Shown one piece after another: positions 25,458 to 34,100 of a DNA stretch of 64,000 bases. The position numbers were made by a program, and so were the translations under genes. Location of the stretch: contig NZ_AOLY01000040.1 of assembly GCF_000336635.1 (NCBI RefSeq), positions 25,543 to 89,542 on the forward strand. Reading direction: 5' to 3'. The notes under the pieces are model-generated. The model was not told where the DNA came from, ran no database searches, and saw only the letters and a list, made by a program, of their open reading frames with translations. This DNA is from Haloarcula japonica DSM 6131. Lineage in GTDB: Archaea; Halobacteriota; Halobacteria; Halobacteriales; Haloarculaceae. The number at the start of each line of letters is the position of its first letter. Position 1 is the first letter of the stretch.

Positions 25458-25481
25458 CCACCCCACTGGTTCCGCTGTTAG
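25458..25481 (-). repeat. Origin-box-like repeat, copy 9 (reverse)
   Basis: Second reverse copy in direct tandem with copy 8 and identical to it over the shared 22 bases. Copies 8 and 9 point toward the upstream forward copies. Confidence 0.7.
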
Positions 25482-25584
25482 ACGGAGAGCAGAAACAGAC
25501 TATCGACGCAATTCCGAACCGCGAGCGACAAGCCACTGCGATCCAACGAATGCGGGGTCTGTCCCATCTCGATGACGTGCTCTG
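25482..25584 (+). pseudogene. C-terminal coding scrap downstream of orc
   Basis: A frame of about 34 codons runs from the end of repeat copy 9 to a TGA and reads as normal protein (TIDAIPNRERQATAIQRMRG, then LSHLDDVL). There is no start codon or upstream part. It looks like the tail of a gene whose body was removed when the repeat region was formed or inserted. I do not recognise the source. Confidence 0.35.
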
Positions 25585-25845
25585 ACTGTCGGCAACGTTG
25601 AACGGACCGTCCTGACGTGTTTTATCGAGCTGCTGCTTACGATGGCGCGAACTCGTTTTCGTCCATCTGTTAACACTCTCTCGACACTAGTGAGCTGTAC
25701 GTTTCAGCTCACAGAGGGGGCAATTCGAGCGACAAACTGTGGTCGGGATGCATGGATCAGTGAAACGGTGGGTTGACGACGGTACATATATGCCATTGGG
25801 ACAAGAGGTTGCTAAGAACATCAGCAAAACAACTGAGGGCAGGTA
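25585..25845. other. Intergenic region before the UbiD operon
   Basis: About 260 bases without a supported gene. A TATA-like ACATATATGCC at 25785-25795 probably drives the downstream operon, giving a leader of about 30 bases with GAGG about ten bases before the ATG at 25846. Confidence 0.45.
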
Positions 25846-26340
25846 ATGTCGAGCCACTACATCACGTCAGCGGACCATCTCCCCGAGGAAGCACAGACAG
25901 AAACCACACTACAGATCACGGATGCCCAAACGAAACGCATTTTCGAGGCACGCGTTCGGATTGCCAAGGACCCCGATGCACTCACTGACCCGGAGCCGCT
26001 AACAATCGTCGCCGGGCCACACGAGAGCGTCAGCGAGACCAGATACGTCGAATTGCTTGACGAGACTGATGCGACCGGTATCGATCAGGAGCTGGTGGCA
26101 CATCTGGCGGCCGATCAGGAGACGGCGTCGAACATCCTCAATACTCGATCCGACGACCTGAAGGTCATCTTACAGTATCTCGTCGAGACTGGTGAGTACG
26201 AGTCAACGTCTGATGCGCTTCGCGAGATCGCGTTCGACTACTTCGCCGCAGAACGACCGGCCCTGCTTGACGCCTACGCGGAGGTCCGCCGCGAACTCAA
26301 CGACGACCCACTGACACGCGTCCTCGATAAGCAGGAGTGA
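25846..26340 (+). CDS. Unknown protein encoded before the UbiD genes
   Basis: This 164-residue acidic protein has no membrane segment or cysteine motif. The first 60 residues include TTLQITDAQTKRIFEARVRI, and the middle (about 85-125: DQELVAHLAADQETASNILN, then a helical STSDALREIAFDYFA segment) looks like a small helical DNA- or protein-binding domain. I do not recognise the family. Only three bases separate it from the first UbiD gene, so it belongs to that operon and may be a dedicated regulator or assembly partner; nothing proves either. Confidence 0.6.
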   Translation: MSSHYITSADHLPEEAQTETTLQITDAQTKRIFEARVRIAKDPDALTDPEPLTIVAGPHESVSETRYVELLDETDATGIDQELVAHLAADQETASNILNTRSDDLKVILQYLVETGEYESTSDALREIAFDYFAAERPALLDAYAEVRRELNDDPLTRVLDKQE

Positions 26341-26343
26341 CAG

Positions 26344-27849
26344 ATGTCCGTTAATTCGCTCCGCGAGTACCTCGATTTGCTCGACACGACCGGCTGGCTC
26401 CGGACTTTTGACCAGCCGGTGTCGTGGGACCTCGAAGCAAGTGCAGCGACGATGCTTGCCAATATCCGTGACGGCCCGATTCCGGTGTTTGAGTCCATCG
26501 GGGGGCTAGAGACGGAGTCGAAACTGGTCGGCGATCCGTACCGCGGCCCCCAGACGCGCCCTTGGGATCACTTCGCCCGCGCACTGGGACTCCCAACTGA
26601 CCTTTCGGGACGTACGTACTACGACCGAGTGATTGATCGCCTCAACGCGCCGCAAGCGCCCCGAACTGTCGCGAGAAACGGGGCCCCCTGCAAAGAAACA
26701 GTGCGGACGGGGAACGGGGTCGACCTCCTGTCGTTCCCGTGGCCATATATCCACGAGGGCGACGGGGGACGGTACTCGAACCACCACACCATCGTCGCAC
26801 CGGACCCCGACACGGAGTGGGGGACTTGGTCGAGCCATCGCATGATGGTCCACGACCGTTCTCTGGCCAGTCTGCTGTTACTGGCCGGTGAGCAGGTTCC
26901 CAACCGCTACTACTACGACTACGAGCAACGTGGCGAACCGATGCCTGTCGCGGTCGTTATCGGTGCGGAACCCACCGTTGAGAGTACCGCAGATATGTGG
27001 ATTCCGACAGGACGGAGCGAAGCGGCCTTCGCGGGCGGCCTGAAAAACGCGCCCGTGGACCTCGTCCAGTGCGAAACCAATGACCTGTACGTCCCGGCGA
27101 CGGCCGAGTTGGTTCTCGAAGGGCACGTTCGACCCGACGACCGGCTGGATGAGGGACCGTTCGGAGACTACTTCGGCTACATGAACGGCCCGCGACGCTC
27201 CATGCCGGTGTTCGAGGTCGATGCGATCACTCACCGCCACGAACCGCGAATACCGTTTTGCGTTGAAGGGAGCGGTGTCGGATACGGGCAGAACTCGACA
27301 AGTACGCTACGACTCGTCGCAGCCGGTCCCGACGCGACTGTCGGACTTCGGGCCGCCGGATTCGACGTTGCGATGGCGGTCCCGTGGCGATTCACCGCTC
27401 GTACCGTCTGGGTCATCGCGACGGACCGACCGTATCCGGGCTATCTCCACGAACTGGCGAACTTTATTTTCACGACGTGGGGAATGCTCCACATCGACTT
27501 CTTCGTCTTTGTCGACGCTACCGTTGACCCGCTTGATCCGCGAGCAGTGTTGTCGGCCATTGCGCTTGAGGCCGATCCCGACGCCGACTTCCACCAGTTC
27601 GGCGTCGAGCGGATGCCGAAAGTTCCGCTCAATATCTACCAGACCCCCGATGAGAAGGGCAGTGCGGACGTGGGAACTTCGAAGGCGAAGACGGCCAAAG
27701 CCTACATCGACGCAACGACTGACGATGAGGCCACGGATACGACGGCGACCCCAAAAACACGGAAGAAAGCGCAGAAACGGCTGGTCGAAGCGGGACTAGA
27801 CGCTGCGCGGTTCGACCGACTCGACGAGCGAGAGGGGACATTCCAGTGA
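26344..27849 (+). CDS. UbiD-family prenylated-FMN decarboxylase
   Basis: This 501-residue protein matches the UbiD/Fdc family in length and motifs. An N-terminal alpha/beta domain is followed by a central split-barrel domain with SNHHTIVAPDPDTEWGTWSS, then ELVLEGHVRPDDRLDEGPFGDYFGY (split here: ELVLEGHVRP and DEGPFGDYFGY), the region that carries the catalytic acidic residues. UbiD enzymes remove or add CO2 on aromatic or alpha,beta-unsaturated acids using prenylated FMN made by a UbiX-type transferase, which is not encoded in this window. The four-base overlap with the second UbiD-like gene suggests a heteromeric enzyme. The catabolic surroundings suggest an aromatic or unsaturated acid substrate. 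Confidence 0.85.
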   Translation: MSVNSLREYLDLLDTTGWLRTFDQPVSWDLEASAATMLANIRDGPIPVFESIGGLETESKLVGDPYRGPQTRPWDHFARALGLPTDLSGRTYYDRVIDRLNAPQAPRTVARNGAPCKETVRTGNGVDLLSFPWPYIHEGDGGRYSNHHTIVAPDPDTEWGTWSSHRMMVHDRSLASLLLLAGEQVPNRYYYDYEQRGEPMPVAVVIGAEPTVESTADMWIPTGRSEAAFAGGLKNAPVDLVQCETNDLYVPATAELVLEGHVRPDDRLDEGPFGDYFGYMNGPRRSMPVFEVDAITHRHEPRIPFCVEGSGVGYGQNSTSTLRLVAAGPDATVGLRAAGFDVAMAVPWRFTARTVWVIATDRPYPGYLHELANFIFTTWGMLHIDFFVFVDATVDPLDPRAVLSAIALEADPDADFHQFGVERMPKVPLNIYQTPDEKGSADVGTSKAKTAKAYIDATTDDEATDTTATPKTRKKAQKRLVEAGLDAARFDRLDEREGTFQ

Positions 27850-29249
27850 TACCGTTCACGCAGTACGTCCGTGGACTGGCCGGCGACGACGACCTCGTCC
27901 GACTCGACGGCCCATTCGAGGTCCCGGTTGACGTGCTTGCGGCGGAGGCGCTCCGTGCGAGTGGGCCGGCGCTTCGGTTCCAGCGGTCTACGGGCATGGA
28001 TCTAGTTAGCGGTGTGTTCAGCGGTCCCGACCAGACACAGCAGCGTGAGGCCAGGCCGTGGTCGCGGCTGTCGCTCGGCCTCGGACTCGACCCGGAGGCC
28101 ACGCTCGTTGAGCTACTAGAAACGATCAGCACTCTCGGTCCGGCCAGCGGGAATCCGGAGCCGACGTACACGGGCCAAGCGGCCTCGGGGACAGATATCG
28201 ACGCACAGGACCTGCAGTTCCCGCAGGGCGAAACCGATACGTGGCCCGCAGTGACGCTTGGGGTCGCATCGGTTTCGACTGCTGACGGCACACACTGGGC
28301 ACCGGTTCACGGCTCGGTCGTGGGCGGCGACACACTCAGAGTGCGCGTCCCGGACGCGCTATCGCCGCTTATTGCTGACGGGACAACGACGACGATAGCG
28401 CTTGGCGTGCCGCCGGCGGCGATCACGACGGCATACCTGCTCGCTGTCACCGAGCAAACTGCCACGCCGATCCAGTCCTGTGGGGTAACTGGCACCGTTT
28501 CGCTCGTCCCGACCAACGGTGGACTCGTCCCGAGTGCGACGGAAGTCGTCATGGAGACGACGGTCGTGGACCGCCAACCGGACTTCCGTTCCGACCGTCG
28601 AGAGGGTTGGGAGTACGTCGTTGAGAGCGGCCCGCTCTCGTTGTCGGTCGAGCGCGTCCGCACTACTGAAAACCCGGTCATCCCCATCTCTCCCGTCGGT
28701 CGGCCACTCGCGGATGACACCCGTCTCACGGGGCTCGCGACCGCCGCAGCGCTCTATCACCGGGTCAACAACTACTGGGGTATCTCGCCAGTGGAATGGA
28801 TTATGTTGCCGGCGGAGGCCGAACTCGGGATCTGTTTCGTAGCGAGTGACGTACTCTACGGCGGCTTCGAGTGGCAACTCGCGAACATCCTCTTTTCGTT
28901 CTCGTCGCTTTTCGACACAGTCGTTATCGTCGACGAAGACGTTCCGCCACAGGACTTCGGCCGCGTTCTGGCCGATATCTGGCTGAAATCTCACCCGGCC
29001 CGCGACTGGACGTTCAGCGAACCGGATGCACCGGCGGCGACACGCCCTCACTACCGACGAGACAACGCGACCGGCTCGCGCCTGTACGTGAACGCGGCGT
29101 GGGACCCACGCTGGAAGGAAACCTACATCGCGCCGCGAGTCACGTTCGAGAATTCGTTCCCGAACGACGTCCGCGACGTAGCTCGTGTCCTGTGGGACGA
29201 ACTCGCCACCGCTTCCGGAGAGACGATTGAAAACGAATCGTCCGATTAA
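27846..29249 (+). CDS. Divergent UbiD-family paralogue
   Basis: This 467-residue protein has the general UbiD layout (N-terminal segment near GPALRFQRSTGMD, central ATEVVMETTV region, C-terminal YVNAAWDPRWKE). It is far from the upstream gene in sequence. At the place where active UbiDs have EGPFG, it reads REGWEY, so the catalytic acidic cluster looks incomplete. It overlaps the upstream UbiD gene by four bases, indicating co-translation. The simplest reading is a non-catalytic or altered-specificity partner subunit in a hetero-oligomer. The family call is moderately secure; the loss of activity is inference. Confidence 0.68.
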   Translation: MIPFTQYVRGLAGDDDLVRLDGPFEVPVDVLAAEALRASGPALRFQRSTGMDLVSGVFSGPDQTQQREARPWSRLSLGLGLDPEATLVELLETISTLGPASGNPEPTYTGQAASGTDIDAQDLQFPQGETDTWPAVTLGVASVSTADGTHWAPVHGSVVGGDTLRVRVPDALSPLIADGTTTTIALGVPPAAITTAYLLAVTEQTATPIQSCGVTGTVSLVPTNGGLVPSATEVVMETTVVDRQPDFRSDRREGWEYVVESGPLSLSVERVRTTENPVIPISPVGRPLADDTRLTGLATAAALYHRVNNYWGISPVEWIMLPAEAELGICFVASDVLYGGFEWQLANILFSFSSLFDTVVIVDEDVPPQDFGRVLADIWLKSHPARDWTFSEPDAPAATRPHYRRDNATGSRLYVNAAWDPRWKETYIAPRVTFENSFPNDVRDVARVLWDELATASGETIENESSD

Positions 29250-29419
29250 ATATGTCTCTCGAATGTACATATATTCAAATATGTTGTAATCAGTTCTGTT
29301 TTCACCTTATTGAGTCAAGATAATACCTACGTAGGAAACAAAAATAAAATATATACAATATATTTTTTGCAAAAAATAACCGGTACAGTTATACCAGAAT
29401 CCGGTATTCCGAGCGGTGT
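29250..29419. promoter_or_regulatory. AT-rich promoter region of the ligase/carboxylase operon
   Basis: This 170-base gap is among the most AT-rich in the window, with several TATA-like tracts between 29270 and 29378. It holds the perfect palindrome listed separately. No gene is supported here. Confidence 0.55.
29361..29378. promoter_or_regulatory. Perfect 18-bp palindrome upstream of the acyl-CoA ligase
   Basis: TATTTTTTGCAAAAAATA reads the same on both strands. It is centred 50 bases before the ATG at 29420, in or just upstream of the expected core promoter. It is a candidate operator for a dimeric regulator. Confidence 0.5.
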
Positions 29420-31102
29420 ATGGTCACTAGCCACAACCTCCCGGATTACGACACAGCGCGGAACGAGTTCTCCTGGGACGAGATCTACGCGGCAGCGGAC
29501 TGGGACGCACCGAACGACCTGAACATCGGGCACGAAGTCGCCGACCGACACGCGACCGACCGGGGACAGGTCGCACTCTATCAGGTCGGGACCGACGGAG
29601 AGCTGTCGAAAATGACGTTCTGGGAGCTTGCCGACCGCTCAAGCCAGTTTGCTAACATCCTCGACGACCTCGGGGTTGCGCAGGGTGACCGGGTCTTCTC
29701 GTACATGCCGCGCATCCCCGAGCACTACGTGGCGCTGGTCGGCACGCTCAAACACGGCGCGGTCTGGGGAAGCGTTAACGAGCGGTTTGGTCCCGACGGC
29801 ATCTCGTACCGTCTGGACGACTGCGACGCGAAGGTCGTCGTCACCACGACCGACAATCGCGACACGGTCGAAGACGCACTGGACGATGCGCCCACGGTCG
29901 AACACGTGATTACCGTTGACCGCGGTGGCGGCGCACCTGCTGATGACGTGGTTTTCAATACCGCGCTCGACGGCGCGAGCACTGCCTACGAGGTTGCCGA
30001 GACCAGCGGGGAGGACGACGCACTGCTGTACTACACATCGGGAACGACTGGGCTGGCCAAGGGCGTCCTCCACAGACAGCGCTGGATCGCCGGTGTCGCG
30101 GCAACACAGAAGTACGCCGTGGACCTTCAGGACGGCGACCTGTACTGGTCGACCGGCGACCTCGGCTGGCTAACGGGTGCAATCAACACACTCGGTGCTT
30201 GGTTCTGGGGTGCATCGCTGTTCACGTACGAGGGCGAGTTCGATACCGACGAGTGGGCCGCCCTGCTCGACGAATACCCGATCAGCGTCCTGTTTTCGGT
30301 TCCGACAGCGTACCGGATGCTTCGGGAGAACGAGGAGGTCCTCGCCGATGTCGACCTCGATCTGCGTCATGCCCTCTCCATCGGCGAACCACTCAGCGCC
30401 GGGGTCGTCGAGTGGGGGGAGGAGGAACTCGGCGTCACGATTCTGGACACGTACGGGCAGACCGAGACGGGGAACATGATTATCAACAACTATCCGACGA
30501 TGGAACTCCGGCCCGGGTCGATGGGGAAACCACTCCCCGGAATCGAGGCCGACATCGTCGACCCACAGAGCGGTGCGGTTCTGGAACCCGGCGAAACGGG
30601 CGAGATCGCACAGCGGGGTGACTACCCGTGTTTCTTTGCAGAGTTCTGGAACAAGCCCGAGAAGACCCAACGGGCGTTCATCGACGGTCCGGACGGGACA
30701 TGGTATCTCTCGGGCGACCTGGCACACAAAGACGAGGACGGCTATTTCTGGTTCGAAGGCCGGGCAGACGACGTGATCCTCTCTTCCGGCTACCGCATCG
30801 GCCCGTTCGAGGTCGAGAGTTCGCTGGGCGAACATGAAGCGGTTGCTGAGGCGGCCGTCGTCCCCAAACCACACGAGGAGCGCGGGAACATCGTCAAGGC
30901 CTATGTTGTGCCGAGCGAGGATGCAGAACCGTCTGACCCACTCAAAGAAGACATCCAGAGCTACGTGAAAGAAGAGCTCTCAGCACACGAGTACCCGCGC
31001 GAAATCGAGTTCCGCGAGGAACTGCCAAAGACTGTGACCGGGAAGATCCGCCGAACCGAGCTCCACGACGACGCCGAAGCAGAAGCCGAAGTCGAATCCT
31101 GA
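29420..31102 (+). CDS. AMP-forming acyl-CoA ligase (acetyl/medium-chain acyl-CoA synthetase family)
   Basis: This 560-residue ANL-family enzyme has the phosphate-binding loop YYTSGTTGLAKGV (about 207-219), the A5-type motif LDTYGQTETG, the hinge aspartate region YLSGDLAHKDEDGYFWFEGR and the C-terminal catalytic lysine in PKTVTGKIRR. It adenylates a carboxylic acid and transfers it to CoA. It is the first gene of a plus-strand unit followed by acyl-CoA dehydrogenase, biotin-dependent carboxylase subunits and a hydratase, so it probably activates the acid consumed by that pathway. Chain length cannot be judged; overall it resembles medium-chain or branched-chain acyl-CoA synthetases more than classical acetyl-CoA synthetase. 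Confidence 0.82.
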   Translation: MVTSHNLPDYDTARNEFSWDEIYAAADWDAPNDLNIGHEVADRHATDRGQVALYQVGTDGELSKMTFWELADRSSQFANILDDLGVAQGDRVFSYMPRIPEHYVALVGTLKHGAVWGSVNERFGPDGISYRLDDCDAKVVVTTTDNRDTVEDALDDAPTVEHVITVDRGGGAPADDVVFNTALDGASTAYEVAETSGEDDALLYYTSGTTGLAKGVLHRQRWIAGVAATQKYAVDLQDGDLYWSTGDLGWLTGAINTLGAWFWGASLFTYEGEFDTDEWAALLDEYPISVLFSVPTAYRMLRENEEVLADVDLDLRHALSIGEPLSAGVVEWGEEELGVTILDTYGQTETGNMIINNYPTMELRPGSMGKPLPGIEADIVDPQSGAVLEPGETGEIAQRGDYPCFFAEFWNKPEKTQRAFIDGPDGTWYLSGDLAHKDEDGYFWFEGRADDVILSSGYRIGPFEVESSLGEHEAVAEAAVVPKPHEERGNIVKAYVVPSEDAEPSDPLKEDIQSYVKEELSAHEYPREIEFREELPKTVTGKIRRTELHDDAEAEAEVES

Positions 31103-31147
31103 CAGAGGGTATCAAGCAGTACGAGTACCAACGCATACCCACCACCA

Positions 31148-32314
31148 ATGAATTTCGAAGCTACAGAGGAACGTTCGATGATTCGGTCGACCGCAGCGGA
31201 CGTGGCGGCCGAGTACGGACCGGAGTACTGGCGCGAGAAAGAAGAAGCAGGCGAGTTCGGAGAGGAGTTCTGGGACGAACTGGCCGCAGCCGGCTTCCAC
31301 GGCCTGCTGGTCCCGCCGGAGTACGAGGGGGCCGGGATGGGGATACAGGAGATGGGGCTGGTCATGGAGACGCTCTGTGCCGAAGGCTGTGGCATGGCGG
31401 GCACTTGGTATCTGGTGCTCACCGCCGGCATGGCTGCTGTCGGTATCAGCGAGAATGGGACAGAGGAACAGAAACAGACCTATCTGCCGGACATCGCCAA
31501 CGGCAAGCGGAACTTCTCCATCGGTATCACAGAGCCCGAGGCCGGGACAAACACGTTGAACGTCGCGACCCGCGCCGAGAAAGACGGTGACGAGTACGTC
31601 TTGAACGGGAACAAGGCCTGGATTACCTTTGCCGACCGGGCTGACAATATGATCCTTGTCACGCGCACGACCCCACGCGACGAGGTCGAGCGCGGGACCG
31701 ACGGTATAAGCCTGTTTATCGTCGATATGGACGACCCCGCCATCGACGTCTCGCCGATCCCCAAACACGGTATCAACTACTCGAAGTCCTGTGAAGTCTT
31801 CATCGAGGACGTTCGGGTCCCCGAGGAGAACCTTCTGGGCGAGGAAGACGACGGCTGGTGGGCCCTGGTCGATATGTTGAATCCGGAACGCATCGGCTTT
31901 GCAGCCGCCGGGACCGGTATCGGCAAACTAGCCGCCGACACTGCTATCGAGTACGCTAGCGACCGGGAAGTGTTCGATGCACCTATCGGGAGCCATCAGG
32001 CCGTCTCGTTCCCGATCACCAAGGCGTACGCCCGCATGGAAACGGCGGCGCTCATGCGTGAGAAGGCGTCCTGGCTCTACGATCAGGGTGAGGAGTGCGG
32101 ATACGAGACAAACATCGCGAAGGCGACGGCCGTCAGTGCTGGTATCGAAGCAGTCAAACAATCGATGCAGGCGTTCGGCGGCTGGGGTTACGCGAAGGAG
32201 TACGACGTCGAGCGGTGGTGGCGTGAAATCAACTTAACGCGGCTAGCCCCGGTCTCCCAGCAGATGGCGTACAACCATATCGGGCAACACCTCGGCTTCC
32301 CCAGATCCTACTAA
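31148..32314 (+). CDS. Acyl-CoA dehydrogenase
   Basis: This 388-residue FAD enzyme has the family motifs [16 protein letters not shown] and [15 protein letters not shown], and the helical C-terminal domain with [18 protein letters not shown]. It should introduce a 2,3 double bond into the acyl-CoA made by the preceding ligase and pass electrons to an electron-transfer flavoprotein. Where medium-chain dehydrogenases have YEGT with the catalytic Glu, this protein has LAPVSQQ, so the base is probably elsewhere, as in isovaleryl- and long-chain-type enzymes. Its stop overlaps the start of the biotin carboxylase gene. The pathway position argues for a branched or unsaturated acid. Confidence 0.85.
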   Translation: MNFEATEERSMIRSTAADVAAEYGPEYWREKEEAGEFGEEFWDELAAAGFHGLLVPPEYEGAGMGIQEMGLVMETLCAEGCGMAGTWYLVLTAGMAAVGISENGTEEQKQTYLPDIANGKRNFSIGITEPEAGTNTLNVATRAEKDGDEYVLNGNKAWITFADRADNMILVTRTTPRDEVERGTDGISLFIVDMDDPAIDVSPIPKHGINYSKSCEVFIEDVRVPEENLLGEEDDGWWALVDMLNPERIGFAAAGTGIGKLAADTAIEYASDREVFDAPIGSHQAVSFPITKAYARMETAALMREKASWLYDQGEECGYETNIAKATAVSAGIEAVKQSMQAFGGWGYAKEYDVERWWREINLTRLAPVSQQMAYNHIGQHLGFPRSY

Positions 32315-34098
32315 TGTTCGAGAAAGTCCTTGTCGCAAACCGCGGCGAAATCGCGGTTCGTGTGATGGCTGCGTGTGAAGAGCTGGGTATCGAGACGGTC
32401 GCCGTCTACAGCGACGCCGACCGCAACGCCGGCCACGTCGAGTACGCCGACGACGCATACAACGTCGGGCCGGCACCTGCAAGCGAGTCGTACCTCGACC
32501 AGACAGCGATCCTCGATGTCGCTGAGCGGGCCGGGGCCGACGCAATCCATCCGGGGTACGGTTTCCTCGCGGAAAACGCCGAGTTCGCCAGCCGCGTCGA
32601 GGCGGCCGACGGTCTCACGTGGGTCGGCCCGCCAAGCGACGCGATGGAGACGCTGGGCGAAAAAACGAAAGCCCGGACGGTGATGCAGGACGCCGGCGTC
32701 CCAGTCGTCCCCGGCACGACGGACCTCGTCAGTGAGCCAGCGGAAGTACGGGAACTGGGCGCGGAGTACGGCTACCCCATCGCGATAAAGGCCGAGGGCG
32801 GCGGTGGCGGTCGCGGCATGAAGATCGTCCGGAGCGAGGCCGAGGTTGCGGAGGCGCTCAAAAGCGCACGGCGTGAGGGCGAAGCCTATTTCGGCAATGA
32901 CTCGGTGTACGTCGAGAAGTACCTCGAAGCCCCGAAACACGTCGAAGTACAGGTGCTTGCGGACGAACACGGCAACGTCCGCCACCTCGGTGAGCGCGAC
33001 TGCTCGCTACAGCGTCGCCACCAGAAGGTCATCGAGGAAGCCCCGAGTCCAGCACTCGATGCCGAATTACGTTCGCAGATCGGGGAAGCTGCCAGACGCG
33101 GTGTCAGTGAAACCGGCTACACGAACGCCGGCACGGTGGAGTTCCTCGTCGAAGACGGCGAGTTCTATTTCATGGAGGTGAACACCCGAATCCAGGTCGA
33201 GCACACCGTCACCGAAGCAGTAACGGGGATCGACATCGTTCGCTGGCAGCTCCGGGTCGCTGCGGGTGAGCAACTGGATTTCACGCAGGACGACGTCTCG
33301 ATAGAGGGCCACGCCGTCGAGTACCGGATCAACGCAGAAAACCCGGCAGAGGACTTCGCACCGACGCCGGGACCGCTGACCACGTACGAGCCACCAAGCA
33401 GTATCGGTGTCCGGCTCGACCACGCGGTTTCCCAGGGCGACGATATTGGTGGCGACTACGACTCGATGATCGCGAAGCTCATCGTCGCTGGCGAGGACCG
33501 GCAACACTGTCTGGACCGGTCGAGGCGGTCTCTCGACCATTTCACCGTCGAGGGGGTCCATACGACTATTCCGTTCCATCGGCTGATGCTCGACGACGAC
33601 ACCTTCGTCGCCGGGACGCACACGACGAAATATCTCGATCAGGAACTCGCCGACGATGCCCTCGACGCGGCTGTTGCACGATGGGGGACCGACGAGGTTG
33701 GCGGCGACGCCTCGTCGGCATCGACTGACGAAATCGCTGTCGAAGTCGATGGGAAGCGCTTCGATGTCGTCGTTACGGACGGCCTACCCCGCGTCTCCCG
33801 TGATGGCAACGCCAGTGTCAGCCCTGGCAGTGACAATTCGGGAGGCAATTCGCCCGGTGCCGGCACGGCGGACGTGACCACGTCGGGTGCGATTACGGCC
33901 GAGATGCAGGGAACGATTCTCTCGACAGAAGTCACGCCCGGTGACGATATTGCTGGTGGCGACGTCGTCTGCGTACTGGAGGCGATGAAAATGGAAAACG
34001 ACGTGGTGGCGTCCACGGGTGGAACCGTTGCGTCCGTCCCGGTTACAGAGGGCGACTCCGTAGACATGGGTGACACCCTCGTTGTACTGGAGGAGTAA
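32314..34098 (+). CDS. Acyl-CoA carboxylase alpha subunit (biotin carboxylase plus biotin carrier)
   Basis: This 594-residue protein joins a biotin carboxylase (about 1-445: [15 protein letters not shown], the ATP-grasp Gly loop [11 protein letters not shown] and [14 protein letters not shown]) to a C-terminal biotinyl domain with EAMKMEND, biotin lysine K559. A Ser/Gly-rich linker lies between. It carboxylates its own biotin with bicarbonate and ATP for the carboxyltransferase encoded next, two bases downstream. The one-base overlap with the dehydrogenase gene ties it to that pathway. Possible roles are acetyl/propionyl-CoA carboxylase or a 3-methylcrotonyl-CoA-type carboxylase; the neighbours favour the latter class, but specificity is not provable here. 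Confidence 0.88.
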   Translation: MFEKVLVANRGEIAVRVMAACEELGIETVAVYSDADRNAGHVEYADDAYNVGPAPASESYLDQTAILDVAERAGADAIHPGYGFLAENAEFASRVEAADGLTWVGPPSDAMETLGEKTKARTVMQDAGVPVVPGTTDLVSEPAEVRELGAEYGYPIAIKAEGGGGGRGMKIVRSEAEVAEALKSARREGEAYFGNDSVYVEKYLEAPKHVEVQVLADEHGNVRHLGERDCSLQRRHQKVIEEAPSPALDAELRSQIGEAARRGVSETGYTNAGTVEFLVEDGEFYFMEVNTRIQVEHTVTEAVTGIDIVRWQLRVAAGEQLDFTQDDVSIEGHAVEYRINAENPAEDFAPTPGPLTTYEPPSSIGVRLDHAVSQGDDIGGDYDSMIAKLIVAGEDRQHCLDRSRRSLDHFTVEGVHTTIPFHRLMLDDDTFVAGTHTTKYLDQELADDALDAAVARWGTDEVGGDASSASTDEIAVEVDGKRFDVVVTDGLPRVSRDGNASVSPGSDNSGGNSPGAGTADVTTSGAITAEMQGTILSTEVTPGDDIAGGDVVCVLEAMKMENDVVASTGGTVASVPVTEGDSVDMGDTLVVLEE

Positions 34099-34100
34099 GT

